This document shows, one piece after another, positions 8,624 to 15,868 of a stretch of 45,683 nucleotides of DNA. This stretch comes from Pseudomonadota bacterium. GTDB lineage: Bacteria; Pseudomonadota; Alphaproteobacteria; Rhizobiales; Xanthobacteraceae. Each line of letters starts with the position of its first letter. Position 1 is the first letter of the stretch. Location: NCBI GenBank assembly GCA_023417665.1, contig JAEZFA010000249.1, forward strand, positions 1 through 45,683, written 5' to 3'. A model generated the notes under the pieces. The model was not told where the DNA came from. It ran no database searches and worked only from the letters and a program-made list of their open reading frames with translations. The translations under genes were made by a program, and so were the position numbers.

Positions 8624-9574
8624 TTATAGCGTCATTCCGGGAATGTGATCGTCGGTAATTCTTGCGATGCAATGGCTCGCGAATTCCTGCAGCAGTTTCG
8701 TTTTCCGGATTTGGCTCAGGAAGGCGAGCCCGATCGTCGGCCGCCGGTAATTGCCCGCGAGCGGTACCCGCACCAGCTGCTTGCCATCGAGCGAGATGTC
8801 GCATTTCGGCTGCACATGAAGGATTGCGAATCCGTAGCCGTTGCCGACCAGAGAGCGCAGCATCTCGATGTTCGGCGTGGTGATGGATACCTTGGGTTCG
8901 TATCCGTCGTTCTCGAACAATTGTAGCATTGCGTCGCTGCTGAACGGCAGGTCCAGCAAGATCATCGGTTCATTACGCACGTCTGCGAGCGTGAGCGAGA
9001 TGCGCGTCGCCAGCGGGTGATTGACCGGGAGCAGGACGTAAGGTGGGAGGCTTGCCAGCGGAATGAATTCGATTTCTCCCGGCATTGCCATCGCGGCGGG
9101 ATCGAGGCGCACGGCGTCGTAGGTGATGGCGGCGTCGATCTCGGCCGACCGCAAGCCCTCGATCAGCGATCGCTGGTTTCCTTCAATCGGCCGCAGCATC
9201 GTGTTGGGATGCTTCTGCGTGAACTCGGACAGCAATTGCGGCATGATGATGGGGGCGAGCGTGATCATGCAGCCGACGCTCAGCTTGCCGCGGACTTCTT
9301 CGGTCAGGTCGGACGCAAGATTGTAAATCGCGTCAGCCTGCGTGATCACCGCTTTTGCTTCGCGAAGGATGGTTTCTCCGATCGACGTCAGGGACAGGCC
9401 TTGCGCGTGGTGACGGAGAAACAGTTGTACGCCCAGCTCCCGCTCCAGATGCGAGATTGCGGTCGAAATCGATGGCTGGGAAATATTGATGTATTCCGAT
9501 GCCAGCTTGATGCTTCCGGTTTCCGCCGCAGCAATGAAATATTGTAGCTGTCGAAGCGAGTAACGCATTTGCAT
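8624..9574 (-). CDS. LysR-family transcriptional regulator
   Basis: The N-terminal winged helix is clear (LRQLQYFIAAAETGS, then ISQPSISTAISHLERELG), followed by a type 2 periplasmic-binding-like effector domain. I place the start at the ATG at 9574 (MQMRYSLRQLQ) or the ATG at 9568; the frame stays open to 9610 but the extra residues are arginine-rich and unlike the family. It gives about 316 residues, normal for LysR. It is transcribed away from the M20/DUF1028 operon across a 246-base gap that holds inverted repeats, so it is the likely regulator of that operon. It is recognisably similar to the LysR protein at 42478-43413. Confidence 0.92.
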   Translation of the reverse strand: MQMRYSLRQLQYFIAAAETGSIKLASEYINISQPSISTAISHLERELGVQLFLRHHAQGLSLTSIGETILREAKAVITQADAIYNLASDLTEEVRGKLSVGCMITLAPIIMPQLLSEFTQKHPNTMLRPIEGNQRSLIEGLRSAEIDAAITYDAVRLDPAAMAMPGEIEFIPLASLPPYVLLPVNHPLATRISLTLADVRNEPMILLDLPFSSDAMLQLFENDGYEPKVSITTPNIEMLRSLVGNGYGFAILHVQPKCDISLDGKQLVRVPLAGNYRRPTIGLAFLSQIRKTKLLQEFASHCIARITDDHIPGMTL

Positions 9575-9652
9575 TTCTGGTCGTCGGGGCGCACGGAGCA
9601 GCCTGCGCAATTCAAAACACAGTATAGATGCATGCAGCGACCGGACGTGATG

Positions 9653-9716
9653 AAATTTCCGTCACGCGATGCCTAATGTTTGAATTTCCAAACCAGCCGC
9701 AAAAAAAATGGAAATT
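9653..9716. repeat. Cluster of AATTTCC half-sites upstream of the M20 operon
   Basis: AAATTTCC occurs at 9653-9660 and AATTTCCA at 9683-9690; the exact inverse TGGAAATT is at 9709-9716, after an A8 tract. The last two form an 8-base inverted repeat with an 18-base spacer. Such an AT-rich cluster stands out in this GC-rich sequence and overlaps the candidate LysR box. Confidence 0.5.
9678..9693. promoter_or_regulatory. Candidate LysR operator
   Basis: GTTTG-AATTTC-CAAAC is a 5-6-5 perfect inverted repeat and contains the T-N11-A pattern of LysR boxes (T at 9680, A at 9692). It lies between the divergent LysR and M20 genes, about 105 bases from the LysR start. Confidence 0.45.
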
Positions 9717-9820
9717 TACATGCGATCTGCGCTTTCATCTAATGCAGGCACGGTCGCGGTTTCGCGCGTATCTGCAGCGTGTTCCGCAAATCCTCATACG
9801 CAGAACCAAGGGTAAGCACG

Positions 9821-11056
9821 ATGCTGCAAGATCTGTTCAAGCACGTCGAGAAGGACGAGCTGATCAGCGTTGCCTCGGAACTAATCAAGTTTCCCAGCTT
9901 CAAAAATCAGGAAACGCCGGTGGCGAAGCATCTTGAGCAGTGGTTTGGCGAGCGCGGATATGAAGTCGAGCTCGATGAAGTCGAGCCCGGCCGCTTTCAG
10001 ACCATCGCTACGCTCAAGGGCGAAGGGGGTGGCGGCAACAGCCTGATGTTCAACGCGCATATCGATATCAACTCGCTGGTGCGCGGCTGGAAGCGCGACC
10101 CGTGGCAGGCGTGGGTCGAGGGCGACAAGCTGTTCGGCCACGGCGTGCAGAACATGAAGGGCGGGCTTGCGACGATCATGGTTGCGGCGGATGCCTTCCG
10201 TAAGGCGAACGTCAAGCTCAAGGGCGATCTCGTGCTCGCCTGTGTCGTCGGCGAAACGCAGGGCGGCGAGGGCATGCATCATCTGATGAAGCGCGGTTTT
10301 CGCACCGACATGGCCGTCATCACCGAGCCTTATGGCCGCGGCAATCTGGTCACGGTGCATGCCGGCATCCTTCACATGGCGGTGCATGTTTATGGCCGCA
10401 CTGCACACATGAGCAGGCCGAAAGGCAGCATTCACGCCATCCACAAGATGGTGAAGGTGATCGAAGGGCTGAACACGGTGGATTTCACCTATACGCCGCG
10501 CGCCGACCTGCCTGACCTTCCACTTTTGAACGTCGGCAGCATCATCGGCGGCCGCGGCGACGACTACTATCTTTCCGATGCGCCCTACATTCCGGATATG
10601 TGCACGGTAATTGTCGATGTGCATTTTCTGCCCGGACAGACGGTTGAGGGTATCGTTGCCGACATTCGGCAGCGTCTCGACAAGGTCAAGGCGACGGATC
10701 CCGAAATCGATTATGCAATCGAAATCCCGCCGCCGGACTTCTTCGTCTCCCGCCGCCGGCTCGTGATGCCGCCGCTCGACGTGCCGTCGGATGCAAACAT
10801 CGTCCAGGCGATTGCGCGAAACTTCGAGAAGGTGACGGGCGAGAAAGTGCGCTCGATCGGCTCTCTGGTGCCGAACTCCTACTCGGCCTGCGATACTTCG
10901 TGGCTGTGGGACGCGGGGATTCCGTGCCTGAATTACGGGCCGACCACGGGTAACGGAGGCGGCGGTCCGGAGAACGCGTTCGTCGTGATCAGCGAGATGG
11001 AGGAGTGCGCCAAGGTGCTGATCGCGACGGCAGAGGAGGTTTGCGTCGCTGCCTAG
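9821..11056 (+). CDS. M20-family (ArgE/DapE-like) hydrolase with altered metal site
   Basis: The start is set at the ATG at 9821, giving 411 residues (MLQDLFKHVEK); the open frame extends to 9779 without a better start. The fold is clear: NAHIDIN (H80, D82), GHGVQNMKGGLA, VVGETQGGEG, ITEP (E169), an inserted dimerisation domain after about residue 180, and a C-terminal SACDTSWLWDAGIPCLNYGP segment. However N111 replaces the bridging Asp, T146 replaces the second Glu of the EE pair, and no His occupies the AHxPxE position, which reads GGPENAF. The family normally removes N-acyl groups from amino acids. It is the first gene of an operon with an AbgA-like M20 protein. Confidence 0.85.
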   Translation: MLQDLFKHVEKDELISVASELIKFPSFKNQETPVAKHLEQWFGERGYEVELDEVEPGRFQTIATLKGEGGGGNSLMFNAHIDINSLVRGWKRDPWQAWVEGDKLFGHGVQNMKGGLATIMVAADAFRKANVKLKGDLVLACVVGETQGGEGMHHLMKRGFRTDMAVITEPYGRGNLVTVHAGILHMAVHVYGRTAHMSRPKGSIHAIHKMVKVIEGLNTVDFTYTPRADLPDLPLLNVGSIIGGRGDDYYLSDAPYIPDMCTVIVDVHFLPGQTVEGIVADIRQRLDKVKATDPEIDYAIEIPPPDFFVSRRRLVMPPLDVPSDANIVQAIARNFEKVTGEKVRSIGSLVPNSYSACDTSWLWDAGIPCLNYGPTTGNGGGGPENAFVVISEMEECAKVLIATAEEVCVAA

Positions 11057-11085
11057 ATTGGTGCGCCGCTGGTGGGAGCCGCAAG

Positions 11086-12396
11086 GTGAACAAGAAATCC
11101 GGAAACAGGCTGGACGTCGTTTCCATCCGGCGGGATTTGCACGCGCATCCTGAAACCGGATTTCTCGAGTATCGCACGGCATCCCGCGTCGCTTCGACCT
11201 TGAAGGAACTGGGCTGGCAGATCTCGGCCGGCCCGGAGGTGATGCGCGCCGACGCAATGATGGGGCGGCCATCGCTTCCGCGCATCGAAGCGGCGCAGAA
11301 ATATGCCGCGGAAAACGGGGCGTCGCCGGAATGGGTTTCGCGCATGCCCGATGGCCAGACCGGAATCGTTGCGGACATGAAGCGGGGCGAGGGGCCGGTG
11401 GTGGCGTTTCGCTTCGATATGGACGCGCTTCCGGTGCTGGAGGCGGCGGAAGATATTCACAAGCCGGCGGCGGGAGGATTCCGTTCGCTTCGCGACGGCG
11501 CAATGCATGCCTGCGCACATGACGGGCATACGGCCATTGGTATGTGTGTCGGTGAACGGATTGCGCTCAGCGACAGCTGGCAGGGCACGGTAAGGCTCGT
11601 TTTTCAGCCTGCCGAGGAGGGCGGCCGCGGTGCCTATCCGATGGTGAAGGCGGGCGTATTCGAGAACGTCGACTATTTCTTTGCGGCACATCTGGGCTGC
11701 AACGTGCCGAGCGGGACCATTGCCGCGCAGATTTCGGGGCATCTGTTTTCTAAAAAGTTCAACGTCTCGCTGCGGGGGGTGGCCGCGCATGCGGCGTCGG
11801 CCCCGGAGCGCGGCAGGAATGCGCTGCTCGCGGGCGCCGCCATGGTAGTCGCGCTGCATGGCATCGTCAGTCCGGCGAAAGCCCGGACGGTACTGAATGT
11901 GGGCAAGATGGTTGCCGGCACGACGCGAAATGTCGTTGCCGACAGCTGCGAACTTGAACTTGAGGTTCGCGGCGACTCCGAAGAATCGCTCGCTTACATT
12001 TCCAGGCGGATGGAAGAGATCATTGCAGGCATTGCTTCGGCTTATGGGGTCGAGTTCTCGCTCGAACTTGTCGGGCATACCATCGGCGCGAGTGCCGACG
12101 CCGGCGCGATCGAGATCGTCGCCAGGGCCGCGCATGCGACGAAGGCCGTGCAATCCGTTCTGCCGAACTGGGTATCGGGCGGCAGCGAGGATGCAACATT
12201 CATGATGCGCGCCGTGCAGGAGCGCGGCGGCGTCGCGGCTTATTTCGGCATCGGCAGCAACATCCCCGCGCCACACCACGCCGCGAACTTCGATATCGAT
12301 GAGCGTTCGCTCGCCATGGGGGTCGATGTGTTCGTCAATATTGCCGAACAGCTGCTGTCCCGCGAGCCGGACAATGCAAGGGAGCCGGTGACATGA
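11086..12396 (+). CDS. M20D amidohydrolase, AbgA-like (p-aminobenzoyl-glutamate hydrolase subunit A type)
   Basis: The GTG at 11086 is preceded by GGGAG seven bases upstream and lies after the previous gene's stop; an earlier in-frame ATG at 11005 would overlap that gene and add family-unlike residues. The 436-residue product has the length of E. coli AbgA. It shares RRDLHAHPETG, the long insert ending in GQTGIVA, FRFDMDALPV, MHACAHDGHTA, FQPAEEGGRGA, AAHLG, GGSEDATFMM and a late His pair (APHHAANFDIDE). All metal ligands are intact, unlike the upstream M20 protein. It should cleave an aromatic or bulky N-acyl amino acid amide bond in the cytoplasm. It is followed by DUF1028 with ATGA overlap. 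Confidence 0.9.
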   Translation: MNKKSGNRLDVVSIRRDLHAHPETGFLEYRTASRVASTLKELGWQISAGPEVMRADAMMGRPSLPRIEAAQKYAAENGASPEWVSRMPDGQTGIVADMKRGEGPVVAFRFDMDALPVLEAAEDIHKPAAGGFRSLRDGAMHACAHDGHTAIGMCVGERIALSDSWQGTVRLVFQPAEEGGRGAYPMVKAGVFENVDYFFAAHLGCNVPSGTIAAQISGHLFSKKFNVSLRGVAAHAASAPERGRNALLAGAAMVVALHGIVSPAKARTVLNVGKMVAGTTRNVVADSCELELEVRGDSEESLAYISRRMEEIIAGIASAYGVEFSLELVGHTIGASADAGAIEIVARAAHATKAVQSVLPNWVSGGSEDATFMMRAVQERGGVAAYFGIGSNIPAPHHAANFDIDERSLAMGVDVFVNIAEQLLSREPDNAREPVT

Positions 12397-13091
12397 CCTA
12401 TTCGGTCGTAGCGCGCTGCGCCGAAACCGGCGCATTCGGAATTGCGATCACGTCCTCGAGCATATGCGTGCCGAGCCGTTGTGCGTGGGTCGGTCCGCTT
12501 GGCGCGGTGGTGACGCAGAACCTGACCAACCCCGGCCTGGGGCCGGCGGGCCTGCAACTGCTTCGTCAGGGAATGGGCGCGAAGGCGGTATTGACTGCGC
12601 TTATCGACGGCGATCCGTCGCCGGCCTGGCGACAGGTCGCGGTCATCGACCGCTATGACCAGATCGCCTTTCATTCGGGCGCGAAGTCGCTTCCTGCGGT
12701 CGGGGTGAGCCGCGGCAAGGAATGCTTCGCCTTCGGAAATATCCTGGCGAACAGCGACGTTCCGAAAGCGATGACGGATCGCTTCGACATGCTGGCCGGC
12801 CGCTCGCTTGCCGAGCGCTTGCTGCAGGCGCTCGAGGCGGGTCTTGATGCCGGCGGCGAAGTGGCGGATGAGCGCGCGGCCGGTCTTCACGTTTGTCAGA
12901 CTTATGACTGGCCGGTCGTGGATCTGCGTGTCGACTGGCATCCCGACCCGATCGTAAAACTTCGCGAAATCTGGACGGAGTATGAACCGCAAGCGCACCT
13001 TTTCGCGCTGCGCGCCAGCGCCCCCGAGGAAGCCGCGCTTCTGAAAGAGTCCGCCGCCCTCGGCTTGATCCAGTCCGGAAGAAAAACATGA
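12393..13091 (+). CDS. DUF1028 family protein (Ntn-hydrolase-like)
   Basis: The 232-residue product starts MTYSVVARCAETGAFGIAI and continues with a Gly/Ala-rich GPLGAVVTQNLTNPGLGP and the AVIDRYDQIAFHSG segment, all typical of DUF1028. The family is thought to adopt an Ntn-hydrolase fold, with residue Thr2 a plausible nucleophile after Met removal. Function is uncharacterised; neighbours are often M20 peptidases, amidases and hydantoin-type genes. It overlaps both neighbours by ATGA, so it is made with the AbgA-like hydrolase and the dehydroquinase-like protein and probably acts on the same amide-containing substrate. Confidence 0.85.
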   Translation: MTYSVVARCAETGAFGIAITSSSICVPSRCAWVGPLGAVVTQNLTNPGLGPAGLQLLRQGMGAKAVLTALIDGDPSPAWRQVAVIDRYDQIAFHSGAKSLPAVGVSRGKECFAFGNILANSDVPKAMTDRFDMLAGRSLAERLLQALEAGLDAGGEVADERAAGLHVCQTYDWPVVDLRVDWHPDPIVKLREIWTEYEPQAHLFALRASAPEEAALLKESAALGLIQSGRKT

Positions 13092-13543
13092 CGCAAGCGC
13101 CCATCATTTATTTTCTGAATGGTCCGAATACCAATCTTTACGGAGCCTCTGCCGCTTCGCACGCTCCCGGCGTTTCGTTTGCGGGGTTGCAGTCTGACTG
13201 CGAAGCGCTTGCGGAGAAGCTCGGCCTGTCGCTCAGGTTCCTGCAGTCGAACTATGAAGGCCAAATCGTCGACTGGATCCAGGAGGCGCGGGGCAGTGCG
13301 GCGGGTCTTGCGATCAATGGTGCGGGTCTGACCTATACCTCCATTGCCGTGCTCGACGCGCTGCTTGCGTTCGACAAGCCCATTCTTGAAGTGCACATGA
13401 GCAATATCTGGAAGCGCGAGCCGTTTCGCCACCATTCCTACATATCGCGTGCGGCAACGGGTGTTATCGCCGGTCTCGGCGCGAGAGGGTATATGCTCGC
13501 CATCCGTACACTGGCGGAACTGGTTGCTGACGGTGGAAAATGA
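13088..13543 (+). CDS. Type II 3-dehydroquinate dehydratase-like protein, catalytic residues replaced
   Basis: The 151-residue protein aligns without gaps, at a constant offset of two, to the type II dehydroquinase of M. tuberculosis as I remember it. Binding residues are kept: N14 (NGPN), N77, D90, H103 (EVHMSN), R110 and R114 (KREPFR). But the catalytic Tyr24 is A26, catalytic Arg19 is S21 and His81 is Y83 (LTYTS). The lid motif LGxREPxxYG is absent. The dodecameric flavodoxin-like fold is therefore likely preserved while dehydroquinate dehydration is not. It is ATGA-coupled on both sides in a catabolic operon, far from any shikimate gene, so it probably acts on a different hydroxy acid or ring-opened intermediate. 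Confidence 0.85.
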   Translation: MTQAPIIYFLNGPNTNLYGASAASHAPGVSFAGLQSDCEALAEKLGLSLRFLQSNYEGQIVDWIQEARGSAAGLAINGAGLTYTSIAVLDALLAFDKPILEVHMSNIWKREPFRHHSYISRAATGVIAGLGARGYMLAIRTLAELVADGGK

Positions 13544-14478
13544 GCGCGCAGGAATACATCGTCTATTACGGCGGAATAGATAACTTCTCCGACTGGAAGT
13601 CCGCGATCGCGCGTGAAATTCCGGACGTCGCGCTGTTCCGGCATGACGAAAGCTTCGAGCCGGCGAAAGTCCGTTACGCGATGGTCTGGAAGCCGCCGCT
13701 GGGATTTTTCAGCCGCTTCAGCAATCTGATGTTCGTCGCGAACCTTGGCGCAGGGGTCGACGCAATTCTTGCCTCTCCCGATCTGCCGGAAGTGCCGATT
13801 ACGCGCATCTACGATCCGGGTATGGCGAAGCTGATGTCGAACTACATCTCCTTCGCTGTCCTGCGATACGCGCGGGATATTCCGCTTCTGGAAGCGCAGC
13901 AAAAGCAGCAGGTGTGGCAGTACAAGCGGCCGCGCAATCCGGATGAAATCCGCGTGGGCTTTCTCGGCATCGGCGAACTCGGCGCGCATGCAGCAAAGCA
14001 GCTTGCGCAGCAGGGGTTTGCCGTGACCGGATGCTCGCGCTCGGCGTCTCCGGTCGATGGCATCGAGAAAGTGTATCCGCTGGAGCGGATAAAGGAGTTT
14101 CTGAATCAAACCGAGATTCTGGTCGTCATGCTTCCGCTGACCAGGGAAACCCGCGGTCTGATCGATGCCGAACTGCTGTCCGCGCTGCCTGAGGGCGCGA
14201 AGATCATCAATCCGGCGCGCGGCGCCATCTTCAAGGAAGCCGATCTTATCGGCGCACTTCAATCCGGGCATATCGAAGCGGCGACGCTCGACACCTTCGA
14301 GGTCGAGCCGCTGCCGAAGAACAGTCCGCTATGGACGTTGCCGAATGTTCTCATTACGCCGCATCTGGCATCGCATCCGGTCCCGTCATCATCGGCGCCG
14401 CAGATTGCAGAGAACATCCGACGCATGCGCCGCGGCGATAAACTGTTGAACGAAGTGTTTCGTTCGCGCGGCTACTAG
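13540..14478 (+). CDS. D-isomer-specific 2-hydroxyacid dehydrogenase, GhrA-like
   Basis: The 312-residue protein has the split catalytic domain typical of glyoxylate/hydroxypyruvate reductase A (NLGAGVDAILASPDLP, then YDPGMAKLMSNY). It then has a Rossmann domain with GFLGIGELG and the catalytic trio Arg (NPARGA), Glu (DTFEVEPLP) and His (TPHLAS). It would interconvert a 2-oxo acid and its D-2-hydroxy acid with NAD(P)H. As the last gene of the M20/DUF1028 operon (ATGA overlap upstream), it may reduce or oxidise the acid left after amide cleavage. Confidence 0.9.
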   Translation: MSAQEYIVYYGGIDNFSDWKSAIAREIPDVALFRHDESFEPAKVRYAMVWKPPLGFFSRFSNLMFVANLGAGVDAILASPDLPEVPITRIYDPGMAKLMSNYISFAVLRYARDIPLLEAQQKQQVWQYKRPRNPDEIRVGFLGIGELGAHAAKQLAQQGFAVTGCSRSASPVDGIEKVYPLERIKEFLNQTEILVVMLPLTRETRGLIDAELLSALPEGAKIINPARGAIFKEADLIGALQSGHIEAATLDTFEVEPLPKNSPLWTLPNVLITPHLASHPVPSSSAPQIAENIRRMRRGDKLLNEVFRSRGY

Positions 14479-14485
14479 CGAATTC

Positions 14486-14493
14486 AAATTTCC
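14486..14493. promoter_or_regulatory. AAATTTCC element downstream of the dehydrogenase gene
   Basis: AAATTTCC occurs eight bases after the dehydrogenase stop. It is the same octamer as at 9653-9660, within the promoter region of the next operon. Confidence 0.25.
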
Positions 14494-14506
14494 GATCTTC
14501 CTGCGA

Positions 14507-14521
14507 CGCAACCTGGTTGCG
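14507..14521. promoter_or_regulatory. Perfect 15-base palindrome, candidate enhancer-binding-protein site
   Basis: CGCAACC-T-GGTTGCG is a perfect 7-1-7 palindrome. It starts about 30 bases after the preceding gene, with no T tract, and about 180 bases upstream of the sigma-54-type promoter at 14700. That is a normal distance for an upstream activator site of a sigma-54 enhancer-binding protein. A weak terminator stem is the alternative. Confidence 0.45.
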
Positions 14522-14673
14522 GCGGACAATACTCGTTTCGTTCGATGAATTGTCGCGCGGACGGCTGCTTCTACTTTTCCAAATCACGGCATCGGCTTTG
14601 AGAATCGGGGTGCTTCACGCTTACGCGGTGAAATGCACAAATTACCGACGCTCTTCAATCGATACACGCTGCG

Positions 14674-14689
14674 CGCGTTTATTTACGCG
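14674..14689. promoter_or_regulatory. Inverted repeat CGCGT-N6-ACGCG
   Basis: CGCGT (14674-14678) and ACGCG (14685-14689) flank TTATTT, ending 10 bases before the -24 element of the sigma-54-type promoter. The position would suit a repressor or architectural protein; function unknown. Confidence 0.3.
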
Positions 14690-14699
14690 AAACGCTCCT

Positions 14700-14715
14700 T
14701 GGCACGATGCTTGCT
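14700..14715 (+). promoter_or_regulatory. Sigma-54 (RpoN) -24/-12 promoter
   Basis: TGGCACG-ATGC-TTGCT matches the RpoN consensus TGGCACG-N4-TTGCW at every defined position, with the invariant GG (14701-14702) and GC (14713-14714) spaced by exactly 10 bases. It lies 58 bases before the ATG of the polyamine-type ABC binding protein. RpoN promoters need an ATP-dependent enhancer-binding activator; none is encoded in this window. Confidence 0.75.
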
Positions 14716-14772
14716 GATCTTGGTGTACTCGGCAGTGCGACATTCTGTGCTGCAAGCAGGTAGGAGGTTCGA

Positions 14773-15804
14773 ATGAAGATACGTGGGTTAATGTTTGCGG
14801 CAGTCATGTCGGCGATCGGGATGAGCGCCGCCGGCGCGCAGGAAAAACTCGTGATCGACAGCTGGGGCGGAAAATTCCCGAAGTCGGTAACAGAGTTCGT
14901 CGCCAAGAAGTTCAAAGCGGAAACCGGTGCCGACATCGAATTCATCACCGGCGGCACGATCGATCGCCTGAACAAAGCCAAGCTGATGAAGGCGCGCCCC
15001 GAAAGCGATATCACGTTCACGACGGCGCATGTCGGCTGGCTCTACGTCAATGACGGCCTGTTCGAGAAGCTCGACCTTTCCAAGATTCCGAACGCAAAGA
15101 ACCTCTTCAGCACGTCGAAGATCAGCGACTATCACCTCGCCGTGTACGGCTATGTCTACACGATCGCATACCGTACCGATCTGACACCGAAGGGAATTGA
15201 ATTCACGACGTGGGAAGATCTGTGGCGTCCCGAGCTGAAGGGCATGATCTCCGCGGCCGACTTCGATCCGAGCCACGTCATCAGCGTGGCGGCGCATCTC
15301 GCCGGTGCGCCCGCGGCGCATTGGGAAAAAGGCCAGGACAAGCTTCGCGCGCTGAAACCGAACTTCAAAGCGTTCTTCACGAACGATGCGAACAGCATCC
15401 AGCTGTTCTCCTCTGGTGAGACGCCGGTGCAGGTTCTTCTTTCGTCGAACGGCTATCACATGATGAAGCAGGGCGTGCCGATGAAGATCGTTGTGCCGAA
15501 GGAAGGTGCCGTGCTCGGCATCGACACCATCTCGATCACCAAGGGCACGAAGAAGGCCGACCTTGCCTACAAGTTCATTAATATCGTGCTGTCGCCCGAA
15601 GTGCAGAAGGGATGGGCGGAAAGCGAGAAGCGTAGCCCGGCCGTCTCGAACGTGAAGCTGAGCGACGAGACCGCGAAGCTGCCTGGCGTCATGACGACCG
15701 AAGAGCAGTGGAAAACCATGACGCTTCCGATGGACCAGAAGGTGCGCGCCGAAAAGCTCGGCGAATGGCGTAAGTGGTTCACCGAGAACATGATCGCGAA
15801 GTGA
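14773..15804 (+). CDS. ABC transporter substrate-binding protein, spermidine/putrescine (PotD/PotF) type
   Basis: The 343-residue precursor has a Sec signal peptide (cleavage near AGAQ, residue 23) and a type 2 periplasmic-binding fold: LVIDSWGGKFPKS, TTWEDLWRPELKG, and ISITKGTKKADLAYKFI near the C-terminus, as in the PotD/PotF/iron-thiamine group. A TAGGAGG ribosome-binding site lies five bases before the ATG. The gene follows an RpoN-type promoter and leads an operon of two permeases and an ATPase. The acidic polyamine-pocket residues cannot be confirmed by eye, so the ligand may be another cationic or N-containing compound. Confidence 0.9.
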   Translation: MKIRGLMFAAVMSAIGMSAAGAQEKLVIDSWGGKFPKSVTEFVAKKFKAETGADIEFITGGTIDRLNKAKLMKARPESDITFTTAHVGWLYVNDGLFEKLDLSKIPNAKNLFSTSKISDYHLAVYGYVYTIAYRTDLTPKGIEFTTWEDLWRPELKGMISAADFDPSHVISVAAHLAGAPAAHWEKGQDKLRALKPNFKAFFTNDANSIQLFSSGETPVQVLLSSNGYHMMKQGVPMKIVVPKEGAVLGIDTISITKGTKKADLAYKFINIVLSPEVQKGWAESEKRSPAVSNVKLSDETAKLPGVMTTEEQWKTMTLPMDQKVRAEKLGEWRKWFTENMIAK

Positions 15805-15821
15805 TCTGAACCTCAAGATTT

Positions 15822-15853
15822 GCGCGGACGGTTCCTGAGCGGGCCGTCCGCGC
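15822..15853 (+). other. Strong intergenic hairpin after the binding-protein gene
   Basis: GCGCGGACGG (15822-15831) is perfectly complementary to CCGTCCGCGC (15844-15853) with a 12-base loop. No T tract follows, so it probably protects the upstream binding-protein mRNA or causes partial termination, giving more binding protein than permease. Confidence 0.6.
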
Positions 15854-15868
15854 GACAAGGCGGAACAC

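Noticed and set aside
9881..11518. 545-codon minus-strand frame across the two M20 genes
   Set aside because: Both plus-strand genes have clear M20 motifs; the antisense product is Arg/Pro/His-rich with no domain.
13088..13543. Calling this gene aroQ, a shikimate pathway dehydroquinase
   Set aside because: The catalytic Tyr, Arg and His positions are Ala, Ser and Tyr and no shikimate genes are nearby.
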